Below are positions 14,989 to 23,387 of a stretch of DNA of 46,749 nt, in pieces. The stretch covers positions 1 through 46,749 of the forward strand of contig NZ_NQMR01000068.1 of the NCBI RefSeq assembly GCF_002276045.1. The letters run 5' to 3'. The position numbers and the translations under genes were made by a program. Origin of the DNA: Pseudoalteromonas sp. NBT06-2. GTDB lineage: Bacteria > Pseudomonadota > Gammaproteobacteria > Enterobacterales > Alteromonadaceae. The notes below the pieces were generated by a model. The model was not told the DNA's origin and did not search any database. It worked only from the letters and a program-made list of their open reading frames with translations. The first letter of the stretch is position 1. The number at the start of each line of letters is the position of its first letter.

Positions 14989-17487
14989 ATGCCTACCAGC
15001 CTGAAGATATTATTAGTACATTCAAATGCTAAATCTCGAGAAAAAATTGTAGCGTTTTTAAATAATAATAGTGAGCATCAAATTATTGAAGCTTATGATG
15101 GTAAATGTGCGGCAAGCTTGTTGAAAACAGAGAATATTTCATGTGTTATTAGTGATATTGAAATTGGTCAACTAGATGGTTGGCGATTAGTTAGAATGGT
15201 ACGTTCAGGGGTTTTTAATTGCAAAGCGTTAACCCCTTTTATTATGTTAGCTTCGACTTGGTGTGAACGCATCGCAGAAACAACTGCGAAGGAGTTTGGT
15301 ATTAATGCTATTTTACCATATGAGAAATATGAACAAATTCCTCAATTAATCACGTTACATCACATTAAAGAAATCAATTTAATTCAAAATAAAATATTGG
15401 TTATCGAAGATGCTGAAGATACAGCTGATTTGGTTAATCGTATGCTGCGTCATAAATATAGTGTTGAAATAGCAAGTGACGGTAAACAAGGTTTATCGAA
15501 ATGGCAAGCAGGTGAATATGAGATTGTATTGCTAGATATTATGCTACCAGGTATATCTGGAACAGAAGTATTAGATGAAATTTTAAAGAAAAAACCAGAG
15601 CAAACAGTGGTAATAATGACGGCGCATGGTTCGATGGATCTTGCTGAGGAACTGATTTTTAAAGGTGCATGTGATTTTATTAGTAAACCTTTCAGAGCTG
15701 AACAGCTGAGAAAGGTAATAGATATTGCAGCGAGAAGAGATGACTTTTTAGTTAGTAATGCACAATTTGCGCAAACCATAACAACATTAAAAGATAATGA
15801 AATAGCTAAAAACTCACTCGCTATGGCGCACCAAAGGCTACTTGATAATTTAACAACGAGTGTGTTGGAGTTGGATGAAAGCGGCAAAATATGTTTTGTA
15901 AATCAATCTTGGTTTAATTTAACAGGCTACTCGACTGAACAAACTTTAAATGTATGTTTATCACAATTTTTAAGTGACACAGGCTCGATTAATAATACAC
16001 GCTATAAAAATGTAATGGCTAAGTTGATTAATGGGGAGTTAGAAAAAGAAAAACTAGAATTAAAGTTAAAACACAGGCATGAAGACGAACATTGGATTGA
16101 AGCTCGTTTTAATCGTATTCCGAATCAAAATAAAGTCGCTATTTCAGTGACTATTGATGATATTACCTCAAGAAAAATAGCTGAAGATAAGTTAGCTTAT
16201 CAAGCACTTCATGACCCTTTAACACAATTATATAACCGGCATTATTTTGATCAAAAGCTGAGTGAGTTTTCGTTATTAGCACAAAGGCAAGAGCAAGAAC
16301 ATGGGCTATTATATTTAGATTTAGATCATTTTAAATCGATCAATGACACTCAGGGACACGGCCAAGGTGATTTAGTTTTAACTGACATATCAGAACAATT
16401 GACAAACAAACTACGAAAAACAGATATTTTATGCCGTATTGGTGGAGATGAATTTGCTATTTTACTGCCATATACCGATATAGTATCAGCAAGAAAAATA
16501 GCTGATTTCATTTGTAAAGATGTTGCATCAGGTCATTTTTATTTTGAAGATCAGATTTATAAGGTGACTTGTAGTGTTGGCATGAGCATGATTGATGGCA
16601 AGGAAAAAAATGCTCAAACATATTTACAACGTGCAGATATCGCATTATATGTAGCAAAAGGGCAAGGCAGAAACCAAGTACATTGTTTTACAGCGGATGA
16701 TAAAGAAAGTGATGAATTTAGAAGTAATATGCGGTGGATTCATATTTTACATCATGCTCTAGAAAATGATCATTTAGAAATGCACTATCAACCTGTCATT
16801 AATATAAAAACAAATGATATTGCTTATTATGAAGCCTTAGTGCGGTTGACAGTTGAAGGTAAACTTATTTATCCCAATGAATTTATACCGACTTTAGAAA
16901 AATTTGATGATATGAACTTATTGGATCATCATGTGGTAGATTGCGCGTTAAAAGACCTTGCCAACTATCCAGAACTAAAAAAAATAGCAATTAACCTATC
17001 TGCGTACGCATTTAGAGATAAACGTTTATTACCATTGGTTGAAAGCTCTTTAAAAGCTTATAGTATTGAACCAAAAAGCGTTATTTTTGAATTGACAGAA
17101 AGTGCTTCCTTATCAAATTTAAGTGCGACACAAAATATGATATCTCAGTTATCAAAACTAGGTTGTGATTTTTCAATTGATGATTTTGGTACTGGATTTA
17201 GTACTTTTTCTTATCTTAAAAACTTACCCGCCGACACAGTTAAAATTGATGGATCTTTTGTAAAAGAGATGGTTCACGATAAGATCGATTTAGCGTTAGT
17301 TAAAGCAATATGTGAAGTTGCTAAAGCGTTAAATAAAAAAACGGTGGCTGAATTTGTTGAGAATAAAGAAATTTTGAATCTATTAAAAGAAATCGATGTT
17401 GATTTCGCACAAGGTTTTTATATCGGGAAGCCCAAGCCATTAAATATATTATTTCCTATAAGAAAAAAGAATTTATCACTCGATTGA
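14989..17487 (+). CDS. Double-receiver response regulator with PAS, GGDEF and EAL domains
   Basis: 832 residues, cytoplasmic. Receiver 1 (about 5-125) keeps the phosphoacceptor position (Asp56 in SDIEIG), but the acidic pocket is replaced by HS in LLVHSNAK, so it is probably not phosphorylated normally. Receiver 2 (about 134-255) has the full set: Glu/Asp in VIEDAED, Asp183 in LLDIMLPG, Thr in IMTAHG and Lys in SKPF. A PAS domain follows (about 280-400), then GGDEF with an intact RIGGDEF (about 483-489). The EAL domain is also intact: YEALVRL (Glu615), NLSA, ELTESA, IDDFGTGFS and GFYIGKP. Both c-di-GMP synthesis and breakdown are possible. It stands between the Trp locus and the ThDP operon. 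No kinase is adjacent; the one at 23388-24908 is a candidate partner. Confidence 0.94.
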   Translation: MPTSLKILLVHSNAKSREKIVAFLNNNSEHQIIEAYDGKCAASLLKTENISCVISDIEIGQLDGWRLVRMVRSGVFNCKALTPFIMLASTWCERIAETTAKEFGINAILPYEKYEQIPQLITLHHIKEINLIQNKILVIEDAEDTADLVNRMLRHKYSVEIASDGKQGLSKWQAGEYEIVLLDIMLPGISGTEVLDEILKKKPEQTVVIMTAHGSMDLAEELIFKGACDFISKPFRAEQLRKVIDIAARRDDFLVSNAQFAQTITTLKDNEIAKNSLAMAHQRLLDNLTTSVLELDESGKICFVNQSWFNLTGYSTEQTLNVCLSQFLSDTGSINNTRYKNVMAKLINGELEKEKLELKLKHRHEDEHWIEARFNRIPNQNKVAISVTIDDITSRKIAEDKLAYQALHDPLTQLYNRHYFDQKLSEFSLLAQRQEQEHGLLYLDLDHFKSINDTQGHGQGDLVLTDISEQLTNKLRKTDILCRIGGDEFAILLPYTDIVSARKIADFICKDVASGHFYFEDQIYKVTCSVGMSMIDGKEKNAQTYLQRADIALYVAKGQGRNQVHCFTADDKESDEFRSNMRWIHILHHALENDHLEMHYQPVINIKTNDIAYYEALVRLTVEGKLIYPNEFIPTLEKFDDMNLLDHHVVDCALKDLANYPELKKIAINLSAYAFRDKRLLPLVESSLKAYSIEPKSVIFELTESASLSNLSATQNMISQLSKLGCDFSIDDFGTGFSTFSYLKNLPADTVKIDGSFVKEMVHDKIDLALVKAICEVAKALNKKTVAEFVENKEILNLLKEIDVDFAQGFYIGKPKPLNILFPIRKKNLSLD

Positions 17488-17510
17488 TAATTATAAAATA
17501 GCTATTATTT

Positions 17511-17766
17511 TACCCATGTTACTTCAAAATGCATATTTCAGAGCTATCTGAGCGAGCCCAATTCAAGGCGTATTGATGCAGGAATAGGCACCTTTGGAGC
17601 CAATGATAAAATGGGTTTGCTCAAAAGCGCCGTCTCGGCGAGTTTAAACAGGGTTTATGCTGCGTTATTAATTTTAATAAGGGAGCAACCATTATCTTCA
17701 ATTAATATCTTACCTAAATCCTGTTTAATTCTCGCTGAAATCGAGAATTTTTAGGTATCATGGGTA
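17511..17766. mobile_element. MITE-like non-autonomous element (candidate)
   Basis: The stretch between the GGDEF-EAL gene and the ThDP operon is bounded by imperfect terminal inverted repeats, TACCCATGTTACTT (17511-17524) and the complement of AGGTATCATGGGTA (17753-17766); 12 of 14 positions match. It has no ORF and differs in GC content from the flanks. It contains internal inverted repeats: CTCG-CGAG hairpin AATTCTCG (17727-17734)/CGAGAATT (17742-17749), and TAAACAGG (near 17645)/CCTGTTTA (17720-17727). A TA target duplication fits both ends. Multicopy status cannot be seen here. Confidence 0.55.
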
Positions 17767-17848
17767 TAGACTCTGCTTGTGATTTTTAATTATTAACCTT
17801 TACTTCTGAGTATCAGCATGTCGCTGATATTTTTTATTGGAGGTTTAT

Positions 17849-19585
17849 ATGACAACACTCGTGTTGGAACAAAAGCATACGGAGCTACTTTCAAATTCAC
17901 AAGAAACTTACGCTGATTTGATAATTCGTTATTTAGATGAATTTGAAAGTCAGTTTGTATTTGGTGTACCTGGAGGTGCTATTGAACCATTTTTAAATGC
18001 ATTGGCAAGAAGTGAAAGGAACAAAAAAACCAAACTTATCGTTGCTCGTCATGAAGCCGGTGCTGCTTTTATGGCCGATGGTTTTAGTCGTGAAACAGGA
18101 AAGCTTGGTGTGTGTTGCGCCACAACAGGACCAGGCGCAACTAATTTATTAACCGGTGTCGCATGCGCATATACTGACAATATTCCTATGTTAGTGATAA
18201 CTGCACAAGTTGCGATTGTTAAATTTGGCAGTGGTGCTTTACAGGATAGTTCTTGCTCAGCAATCGATATGATCGGCATGTTTAAGCATTGTACCAAATA
18301 TAGTAGTTTAGTATCACATGTACAGCAGTTAGAGCGAAAGCTAAAAACCGCAATTTTAGCCGCCTTTACAGAACCAAAAGGCCCTGTTCATTTAAGTATT
18401 CCGTCTGATATTTTAGGCAAAATAACCCAAGTTAAGCCTTTACAAAATGTCAAATTACTCACTCGGACAAGGCCTATGTTTGATCATTTGGCATATCACC
18501 AATTATGCTCCAAGATAAAAGTTACAAGTCGTATCGTTTTATTTATAGGTAATGGTGCTCAGTCATGTGGTAATTATATAATGACATTAGCCCATAAACT
18601 TCAGTCCCCGATTATTTGTGACATGATGGGAAAAGCGTGGGTTGATGAAACAGATCCTTTATTTTATGGGGTTTATGGCTTCGCTGGTCATCAAAAAGCT
18701 AAAAAGTTAATCGAAAACCAAAAATTTAGTTTGTTAATAGCAATTGGTACTCAGTTGGGGGAGTTAGCTACAAGTGGTGGTGATCTTTTGTTATTGAATC
18801 ATAAGCTAGTACATATAGATCAAAATTTAGAACATTTTTCACGCTCGACTATGGCTAATTTACATCTACACGGTCATATCCCTTCTATATTAATTAAGTT
18901 GCTTCATGACCCCGAAATAGAGCAAAAAAACCTGATTGTTCATGATATTGCTACTTATTTAGAGCAAGAAACTGAAATTTTAGCTCGCGATAAAGTTTTA
19001 CATCCTCAGTTTTTATTTGAGTACTTAAGCCAAAGTTTACCTGAAGATACACGTACCTTTATTGATGCTGGTAACGCCTGGTCATGGGCAAGTCATTATT
19101 ATTTACGTGCCGATTATGAAGGTTATTATCGGATAGCGACAGGATTGGGTGCTATGACTTGGGCTATCGGCGCATCAATTGGATCTGCTTGTATTGCAAA
19201 AAATAAACTCACGATTTGCATTACTGGAGATGGATCTTATTTAATGAGTGCTCAAGAAATTACGGTTGCAAAGCAGCATAATTTACCTGTTGTGATTATT
19301 GTTTTAAATGATAGCGCATTGGGAATGGTAAAGCATGGACAACTACTTGGTGGGGCAGAACCTTTGGGGTATGAATTGCCGGATATTAATTTTTCAGCAA
19401 TGGCTAAAGCTATGGGGATTAATAGTCTTGAGATCACTAATATTAATGACTTAACTAAGATTAATTGGTTGGTATTGAAAGAGCTTAAGGCTCCCACTTT
19501 AATCGATATTCATATAGATCCAATTGTTATTCCTCCTATGGGAGAAAGGATCAAAGGGCTGGCAACAAGTGGAGATGCAAAATGA
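17849..19585 (+). CDS. ThDP-dependent enzyme, acetolactate-synthase-like
   Basis: 578 residues in the three-domain ThDP decarboxylase/ligase layout. The N-terminal pyrimidine-binding domain has FGVPGGAIEPFLNAL and IVARHEAGAAFMADGF with the catalytic Glu in RHE. The middle Rossmann domain includes VLFIGNGAQSCG. The C-terminal pyrophosphate domain carries the metal motif GDGSYLMSAQEI ... IVLNDSALGMVKHGQ. It resembles acetolactate synthase, but no regulatory subunit gene follows and the operon lacks other Val/Ile genes, so a different 2-oxoacid chemistry is likely. The frame opens at a TTG (17837), but GGAGG at 17839-17843 fixes the start at ATG 17849. It overlaps the next gene by 4 bp (ATGA). 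Confidence 0.88.
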   Translation: MTTLVLEQKHTELLSNSQETYADLIIRYLDEFESQFVFGVPGGAIEPFLNALARSERNKKTKLIVARHEAGAAFMADGFSRETGKLGVCCATTGPGATNLLTGVACAYTDNIPMLVITAQVAIVKFGSGALQDSSCSAIDMIGMFKHCTKYSSLVSHVQQLERKLKTAILAAFTEPKGPVHLSIPSDILGKITQVKPLQNVKLLTRTRPMFDHLAYHQLCSKIKVTSRIVLFIGNGAQSCGNYIMTLAHKLQSPIICDMMGKAWVDETDPLFYGVYGFAGHQKAKKLIENQKFSLLIAIGTQLGELATSGGDLLLLNHKLVHIDQNLEHFSRSTMANLHLHGHIPSILIKLLHDPEIEQKNLIVHDIATYLEQETEILARDKVLHPQFLFEYLSQSLPEDTRTFIDAGNAWSWASHYYLRADYEGYYRIATGLGAMTWAIGASIGSACIAKNKLTICITGDGSYLMSAQEITVAKQHNLPVVIIVLNDSALGMVKHGQLLGGAEPLGYELPDINFSAMAKAMGINSLEITNINDLTKINWLVLKELKAPTLIDIHIDPIVIPPMGERIKGLATSGDAK

Positions 19586-20409
19586 GTGAAGTATATTTGA
19601 AGTCCTATTCATGGAATGAAATTACGGATCCCCAAGATCAATACCAAACAAAAAAGCATTTATGCCATGGTTATGATGTATATGGCGATATGCTATCTTA
19701 TGCAGATTTGACAGATTTAAAACTCTTATTGTTATTGGGAAAGCCACCTTCATTAGATGAAAAAAAAATATTTAATGTATTAGAGTTCTGTTTAGCAAAT
19801 GCAGGACCGAGAGATTTTTCAGTTCGTGCTGCAATGAATGCAGGTGTGGGTGGCTCATCTCCTGCAGCGGCCTTAATGGCATCTTTAGCTGTTTCATCGG
19901 GTAATCTATCTGGTATTAATGAGTTAAAAAGTTTAATAGAAAGTTGGCAACAAGCAGATGAAAAAATAGAGAGTTGGATTTGGCTTGAAAATAAAAAAAC
20001 TCAAGCTGAAATATTACCTGACTTTGAGCATATACCAGGCTTTGAGATAAAATCTAAAGTGACTCCATTACCTGTATTGCAATCACTCAAAGTCCTTAGC
20101 TCTGTAAAAAACACGACTAAAATTCAGTATCTATATGATCATCATTTAGCGTTAACGCAATATCATCAAAAAGGCTTAACCATGATATCTGTTGCAGCCT
20201 GTGTGTATCTAGATTTAGGTTTATCTATTGAACAAGCGCAGTATCATTATTTACAAGCAAAATTAGTGGGGGCAGCCCACCATGCTATAGAGCAAAAAAG
20301 CTTAGGTTGGAAAAATTTTCCTTTTGCGAAAAAAATTAATTTGAAAAATGATCCGGGTTTTAAAGGGTTACCTGAAATAGAAGGATTAAAACCATGCAGC
20401 AAACCTTAG
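19582..20409 (+). CDS. Citrate-synthase-fold protein 1 (citryl-CoA lyase-like)
   Basis: 275 residues, far shorter than citrate synthase (about 430). Recognisable pieces are HGYDVYGDMLSYADLTDLKL, LLLGKPPSLDEKKIFNVLEF (the CS 'FEEVAYLLLxGxLP' segment) and CLANAGPRDFSVRAAMNAGV, then GGSSPAAALMASLAVSSGN. A C-terminal helix follows with LTMISVAACVYLDLG and KLVGAAHHAIEQK. The usual GFGHxVYxxxDPR active-site loop is not present. It may act as one half of a heteromer with the next protein, or as a citryl-CoA lyase-like enzyme. It overlaps its neighbours by 4 and 16 bp, giving strict translational coupling. Function is not assigned. Confidence 0.7.
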   Translation: MSEVYLKSYSWNEITDPQDQYQTKKHLCHGYDVYGDMLSYADLTDLKLLLLLGKPPSLDEKKIFNVLEFCLANAGPRDFSVRAAMNAGVGGSSPAAALMASLAVSSGNLSGINELKSLIESWQQADEKIESWIWLENKKTQAEILPDFEHIPGFEIKSKVTPLPVLQSLKVLSSVKNTTKIQYLYDHHLALTQYHQKGLTMISVAACVYLDLGLSIEQAQYHYLQAKLVGAAHHAIEQKSLGWKNFPFAKKINLKNDPGFKGLPEIEGLKPCSKP

Positions 20410-21188
20410 ATTTAGAGAGTTATTCAACTGAAATAGGGGCTGCTTTCTTGGGTGAGAGAGCTGTTTATCGAGGAAAAGATTTACATCATGAATTAGGAGA
20501 TAAAACCTGGTTTGAATTATTAATTTTTGGCATTAAAGCAAGAAAATATAGTTTGAAAGAAGTTAAAATTTTAAATTATATATGGCTATCAACAAGCTAC
20601 CCAGATCCACGAATTTGGCCTAATCAAGTAATGGCTTTAGCGGGTAGTGTCAGGGCAAGTATTTGCTTGGCCAATAGTGCTGCTATGGCTTTAACTGAAG
20701 CGACTATTTATGGTCAAACGGCGTTTACTAAAGGGTTTGACCTTTTTAAACGAGTAAATATTAGGCTTAAACAGGGTAAATTATTAGATGAAATTTTAAA
20801 ACAAGAGATTAAGGAAAATAATATACTTTATGGTTATGGTCGACCTATTTCAGCGACAGATGAAAGAGTGCCTCATTTTATGAAAAAAGTATCTGATTTA
20901 GGGTTTAAATCAGGTAAATATTATAAAATTGCATTCGATATTGGAGACTATTTAAAGCGTAATAAAGGTTTAGAGATGAATATTAGTGCGCTTTATAATG
21001 CTATCTGTGCGGATTTGGGTTTTACTTTATTAGAATATCAAGCTTTTATGATTCACTGCTTTAATGCAGGCATGTTGCCATGTTATCTAGAAGCTAGAGA
21101 TAATGCGGAAGGTGATTTTTTTAACTTACCAGTATCAGCGGTTAAATATCTAGGGAATCACTTGCCAAGGTCTTGGCCTAAAGTATAA
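20394..21188 (+). CDS. Citrate-synthase-fold protein 2 (citryl-CoA lyase-like)
   Basis: 264 residues, a diverged paralogue of the protein before it. CS-like segments are AVYRGKDLHHELGDKTWFEL, LIFGIKARKYS, PDPRIWPNQVMALAGSVRAS and the loop YGYGRPISATDERVPHF (146-162). In citrate synthase the matching loop is GFGHRVY...DPR with a catalytic His; here Arg150 takes that position, so ordinary citrate synthesis is unlikely. ISALYNAICADLGF and CYLEARDNAEGDFF follow. The start lies inside the previous gene with GAAGG before the ATG. It is the last gene of the operon, before a bidirectional terminator. Possibly forms a two-subunit enzyme with its neighbour acting on a CoA thioester; this is inference. 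Confidence 0.72.
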   Translation: MQQTLDLESYSTEIGAAFLGERAVYRGKDLHHELGDKTWFELLIFGIKARKYSLKEVKILNYIWLSTSYPDPRIWPNQVMALAGSVRASICLANSAAMALTEATIYGQTAFTKGFDLFKRVNIRLKQGKLLDEILKQEIKENNILYGYGRPISATDERVPHFMKKVSDLGFKSGKYYKIAFDIGDYLKRNKGLEMNISALYNAICADLGFTLLEYQAFMIHCFNAGMLPCYLEARDNAEGDFFNLPVSAVKYLGNHLPRSWPKV

Positions 21189-21199
21189 TATTATAAGGA

Positions 21200-21235
21200 T
21201 CAATCGCATCACTCGAATTTGAGTAATGCGATTGA
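21200..21235. terminator. Bidirectional terminator between citrate-synthase-like and TonB receptor genes
   Basis: TCAATCGCAT (21200-21209) pairs with ATGCGATTGA (21226-21235), with an inner ACTC/GAGT stem around a GAATTT loop. It lies between convergent stops at 21188 and 21241. A-rich and T-rich flanks occur on both sides. Confidence 0.8.
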
Positions 21236-21240
21236 AATAT

Positions 21241-23373
21241 TTAAAAATTATATTTTACATTAAACCATAAACTCCGTTTATAATGTGGTAAATCATCAGG
21301 AAGATCAACAGTACTAGCACCTTGAGCTGGTCCTATACTGGATTCTTTTATATCATAATTTAATAAATTTTTTATTGAAAAAGATAAATTAACATTGTTT
21401 ATCAATTCTGATGCAATTAGGGTTGCATCAACTTTGTGGTAACCATTTAACGCCTCTCTAGGATCATTATCCATTCTTTCTCGTTCGCCGATGTAATTCC
21501 ATTGCACATTTAGCTGCCAAATATCAGAGATTTGATTATGACTTGTTAAGTAAACGGAATGATTAGCTGCATGGCCTGGAGGAGAGATAATTTTGATATT
21601 TTGTGAAATATCAACCTTTACCTCAGAATCTTGATAGGCATAACTAGCTGATATCGACCAGTTAGTATTTACCTTTACTTTAGCCTCAACCTCAATGCCA
21701 TGACCAGTCTGTTCACCTGAATTTTTCGCAGATACTGTATTTGCGCCAGTATCTGGTACAAATTGAATGCTATCATCTATATGGTAATTAAATACATTGA
21801 AATCTAATTCAAGATTATTATTAGGTTTATAATTGAGTGCCAGCTCATAGGTATTGATCACTTCCGGTTTTAGATTGGTATTACCTAGCGCAACAGGGTT
21901 ATTAATTGCATATAACTCAGTAAAAGAAGGGGCTCTAAAAGCTTGGCCGTATAAGGCTTTAAAAGATAAGTTATAATCAGCTGACCATACTAAGGCTAAT
22001 CTAGGGTTCAGGGTAGAACCAAAATCAGAATAATCATCATAGCGGGCACCAATAGTAAGCTCCCAATCAGTTAAAATTTTCCATTCATCTTGTAAGTAAA
22101 AGTAATGATTATCTCTTCTATTTTCATGTAAATATACGGCATCGGTATCGCTTACATCTGTTAAGCCTTGCGGTAATGGCATAAATGCAGAGTCGAAGTT
22201 TTTGCTTTCTTTTACTTCATAAATTCCGCCGTCAAATAAACCTAACCCCATGCGAATTAAATGTTTATTTCCTTTGTAACTTAAGGTAGCTGAGGCTCGA
22301 GTATTTTGTTCTTTGTATTCAGGATTTCCTATCATGCCATCAGGGTACATGCCGTAAAATCCACCTTCAGGAAAAAGGTATGTATCTTCTTCCGAATTCA
22401 TAGTGCCATGGTAATAGCTTGTTTTAAATTGATATTCCCATTTATCCAATATTTGTTTTTTATAAGTTAAATCGAATGTTGTGCGTTCACTACCATAGCG
22501 ACCATTGGGGTCTAAGGCACTAGCAATACCAAAATCAGTACCAATATTATATCTACCTTGAAAGCCAAGTCTCAAAGTTAAGTTTTTATAATTGGCTTCA
22601 ACTCTAGCTTCAGTGGTATCCACTGAGCGATTTACAGTACCAGGTACTAAAGAAGCATTTGTTCCTATTGCATTATCAATACGAGACTGCGCATCATGAT
22701 TAACTGTTGGGGCTTCACCATCTGTTTTGCCATATTCTAACGACAGAAAATATTTTAAGTCAGAATCATTATTTGAAAATTGAATGAAACTATTACGGTT
22801 ATTAAAGTTACCGATAGTAAGACCCATGTTATTTTTCGAGTTGAGCTGACCATTTTTAGTAATAATATTTATAACACCTGCGAATGCATCCGCTCCATAA
22901 ATAGCCGAACCGGGTCCTCGAATAATTTCAATTCTTTCAATTGCTTTAATAGGCATCCCGGCCCATACATTACTTTGGTTACCAGTGAATAAACTCGTTA
23001 TGGGTGTATAGTTGATCATTAATAAAGTTTGAGGATTATAAGTGGATGAAATACCTCGAATAACAAATTTATCTAAATTATTTTGCGGGTGTTTTTCAAT
23101 GTGTAGACCAGGCACCATTTCTAATACATGACGTATATCTTGTGCGCCTGATTGCATAATTTGCTGTTTGGTTATGATACTGGCAACGGCTGGGGCTTTA
23201 TTGATCGGCTTACTATAGCCTGTTGCTATCGATATAAACTCATCACCGCCATAAAAGTCAGCAAATTCATCGCCATCATCAAACATATTCTTTTCTAACT
23301 CTTCTAATGCCCAAGTTGTGCAAGAGAAAAGTGATAGGAATACTAACCACGAAATATTTGCTTTTTTCATCAT
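21241..23373 (-). CDS. TonB-dependent outer-membrane receptor
   Basis: 710 residues. Signal peptide (MMKKANISWLVFLSLFSCTTWA), an acidic lead, then the plug domain: PAVASIITKQQIMQSGAQDI, VLEMVPGLHIEKH, FVIRGISSTYNPQTLLMIN and IEIIRGPGSAIYGADAFAGV. A 22-strand barrel follows, including QDEWKILTDWELTIGARYDD, PRLALVWSADYNLSFKALYG, QAFRAPSFTELYA, NLKPEVINTYELAL and a terminal Phe (LWFNVKYNF). It imports a scarce ligand using TonB energy; barrel type resembles vitamin or siderophore receptors, but the ligand is not readable. It is 14 bp after the kinase gene and 3rd in a minus-strand trio with the periplasmic binding protein, so expression and sensing of the same ligand are plausible. Confidence 0.95.
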   Translation of the reverse strand: MMKKANISWLVFLSLFSCTTWALEELEKNMFDDGDEFADFYGGDEFISIATGYSKPINKAPAVASIITKQQIMQSGAQDIRHVLEMVPGLHIEKHPQNNLDKFVIRGISSTYNPQTLLMINYTPITSLFTGNQSNVWAGMPIKAIERIEIIRGPGSAIYGADAFAGVINIITKNGQLNSKNNMGLTIGNFNNRNSFIQFSNNDSDLKYFLSLEYGKTDGEAPTVNHDAQSRIDNAIGTNASLVPGTVNRSVDTTEARVEANYKNLTLRLGFQGRYNIGTDFGIASALDPNGRYGSERTTFDLTYKKQILDKWEYQFKTSYYHGTMNSEEDTYLFPEGGFYGMYPDGMIGNPEYKEQNTRASATLSYKGNKHLIRMGLGLFDGGIYEVKESKNFDSAFMPLPQGLTDVSDTDAVYLHENRRDNHYFYLQDEWKILTDWELTIGARYDDYSDFGSTLNPRLALVWSADYNLSFKALYGQAFRAPSFTELYAINNPVALGNTNLKPEVINTYELALNYKPNNNLELDFNVFNYHIDDSIQFVPDTGANTVSAKNSGEQTGHGIEVEAKVKVNTNWSISASYAYQDSEVKVDISQNIKIISPPGHAANHSVYLTSHNQISDIWQLNVQWNYIGERERMDNDPREALNGYHKVDATLIASELINNVNLSFSIKNLLNYDIKESSIGPAQGASTVDLPDDLPHYKRSLWFNVKYNF

Positions 23374-23387
23374 ACATCAGCCTGATT

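Noticed and set aside
17849..19585. Branched-chain amino-acid acetolactate synthase (ilvB/ilvI)
   Set aside because: No small regulatory subunit or other ilv gene follows; instead citrate-synthase-like genes are coupled to it.
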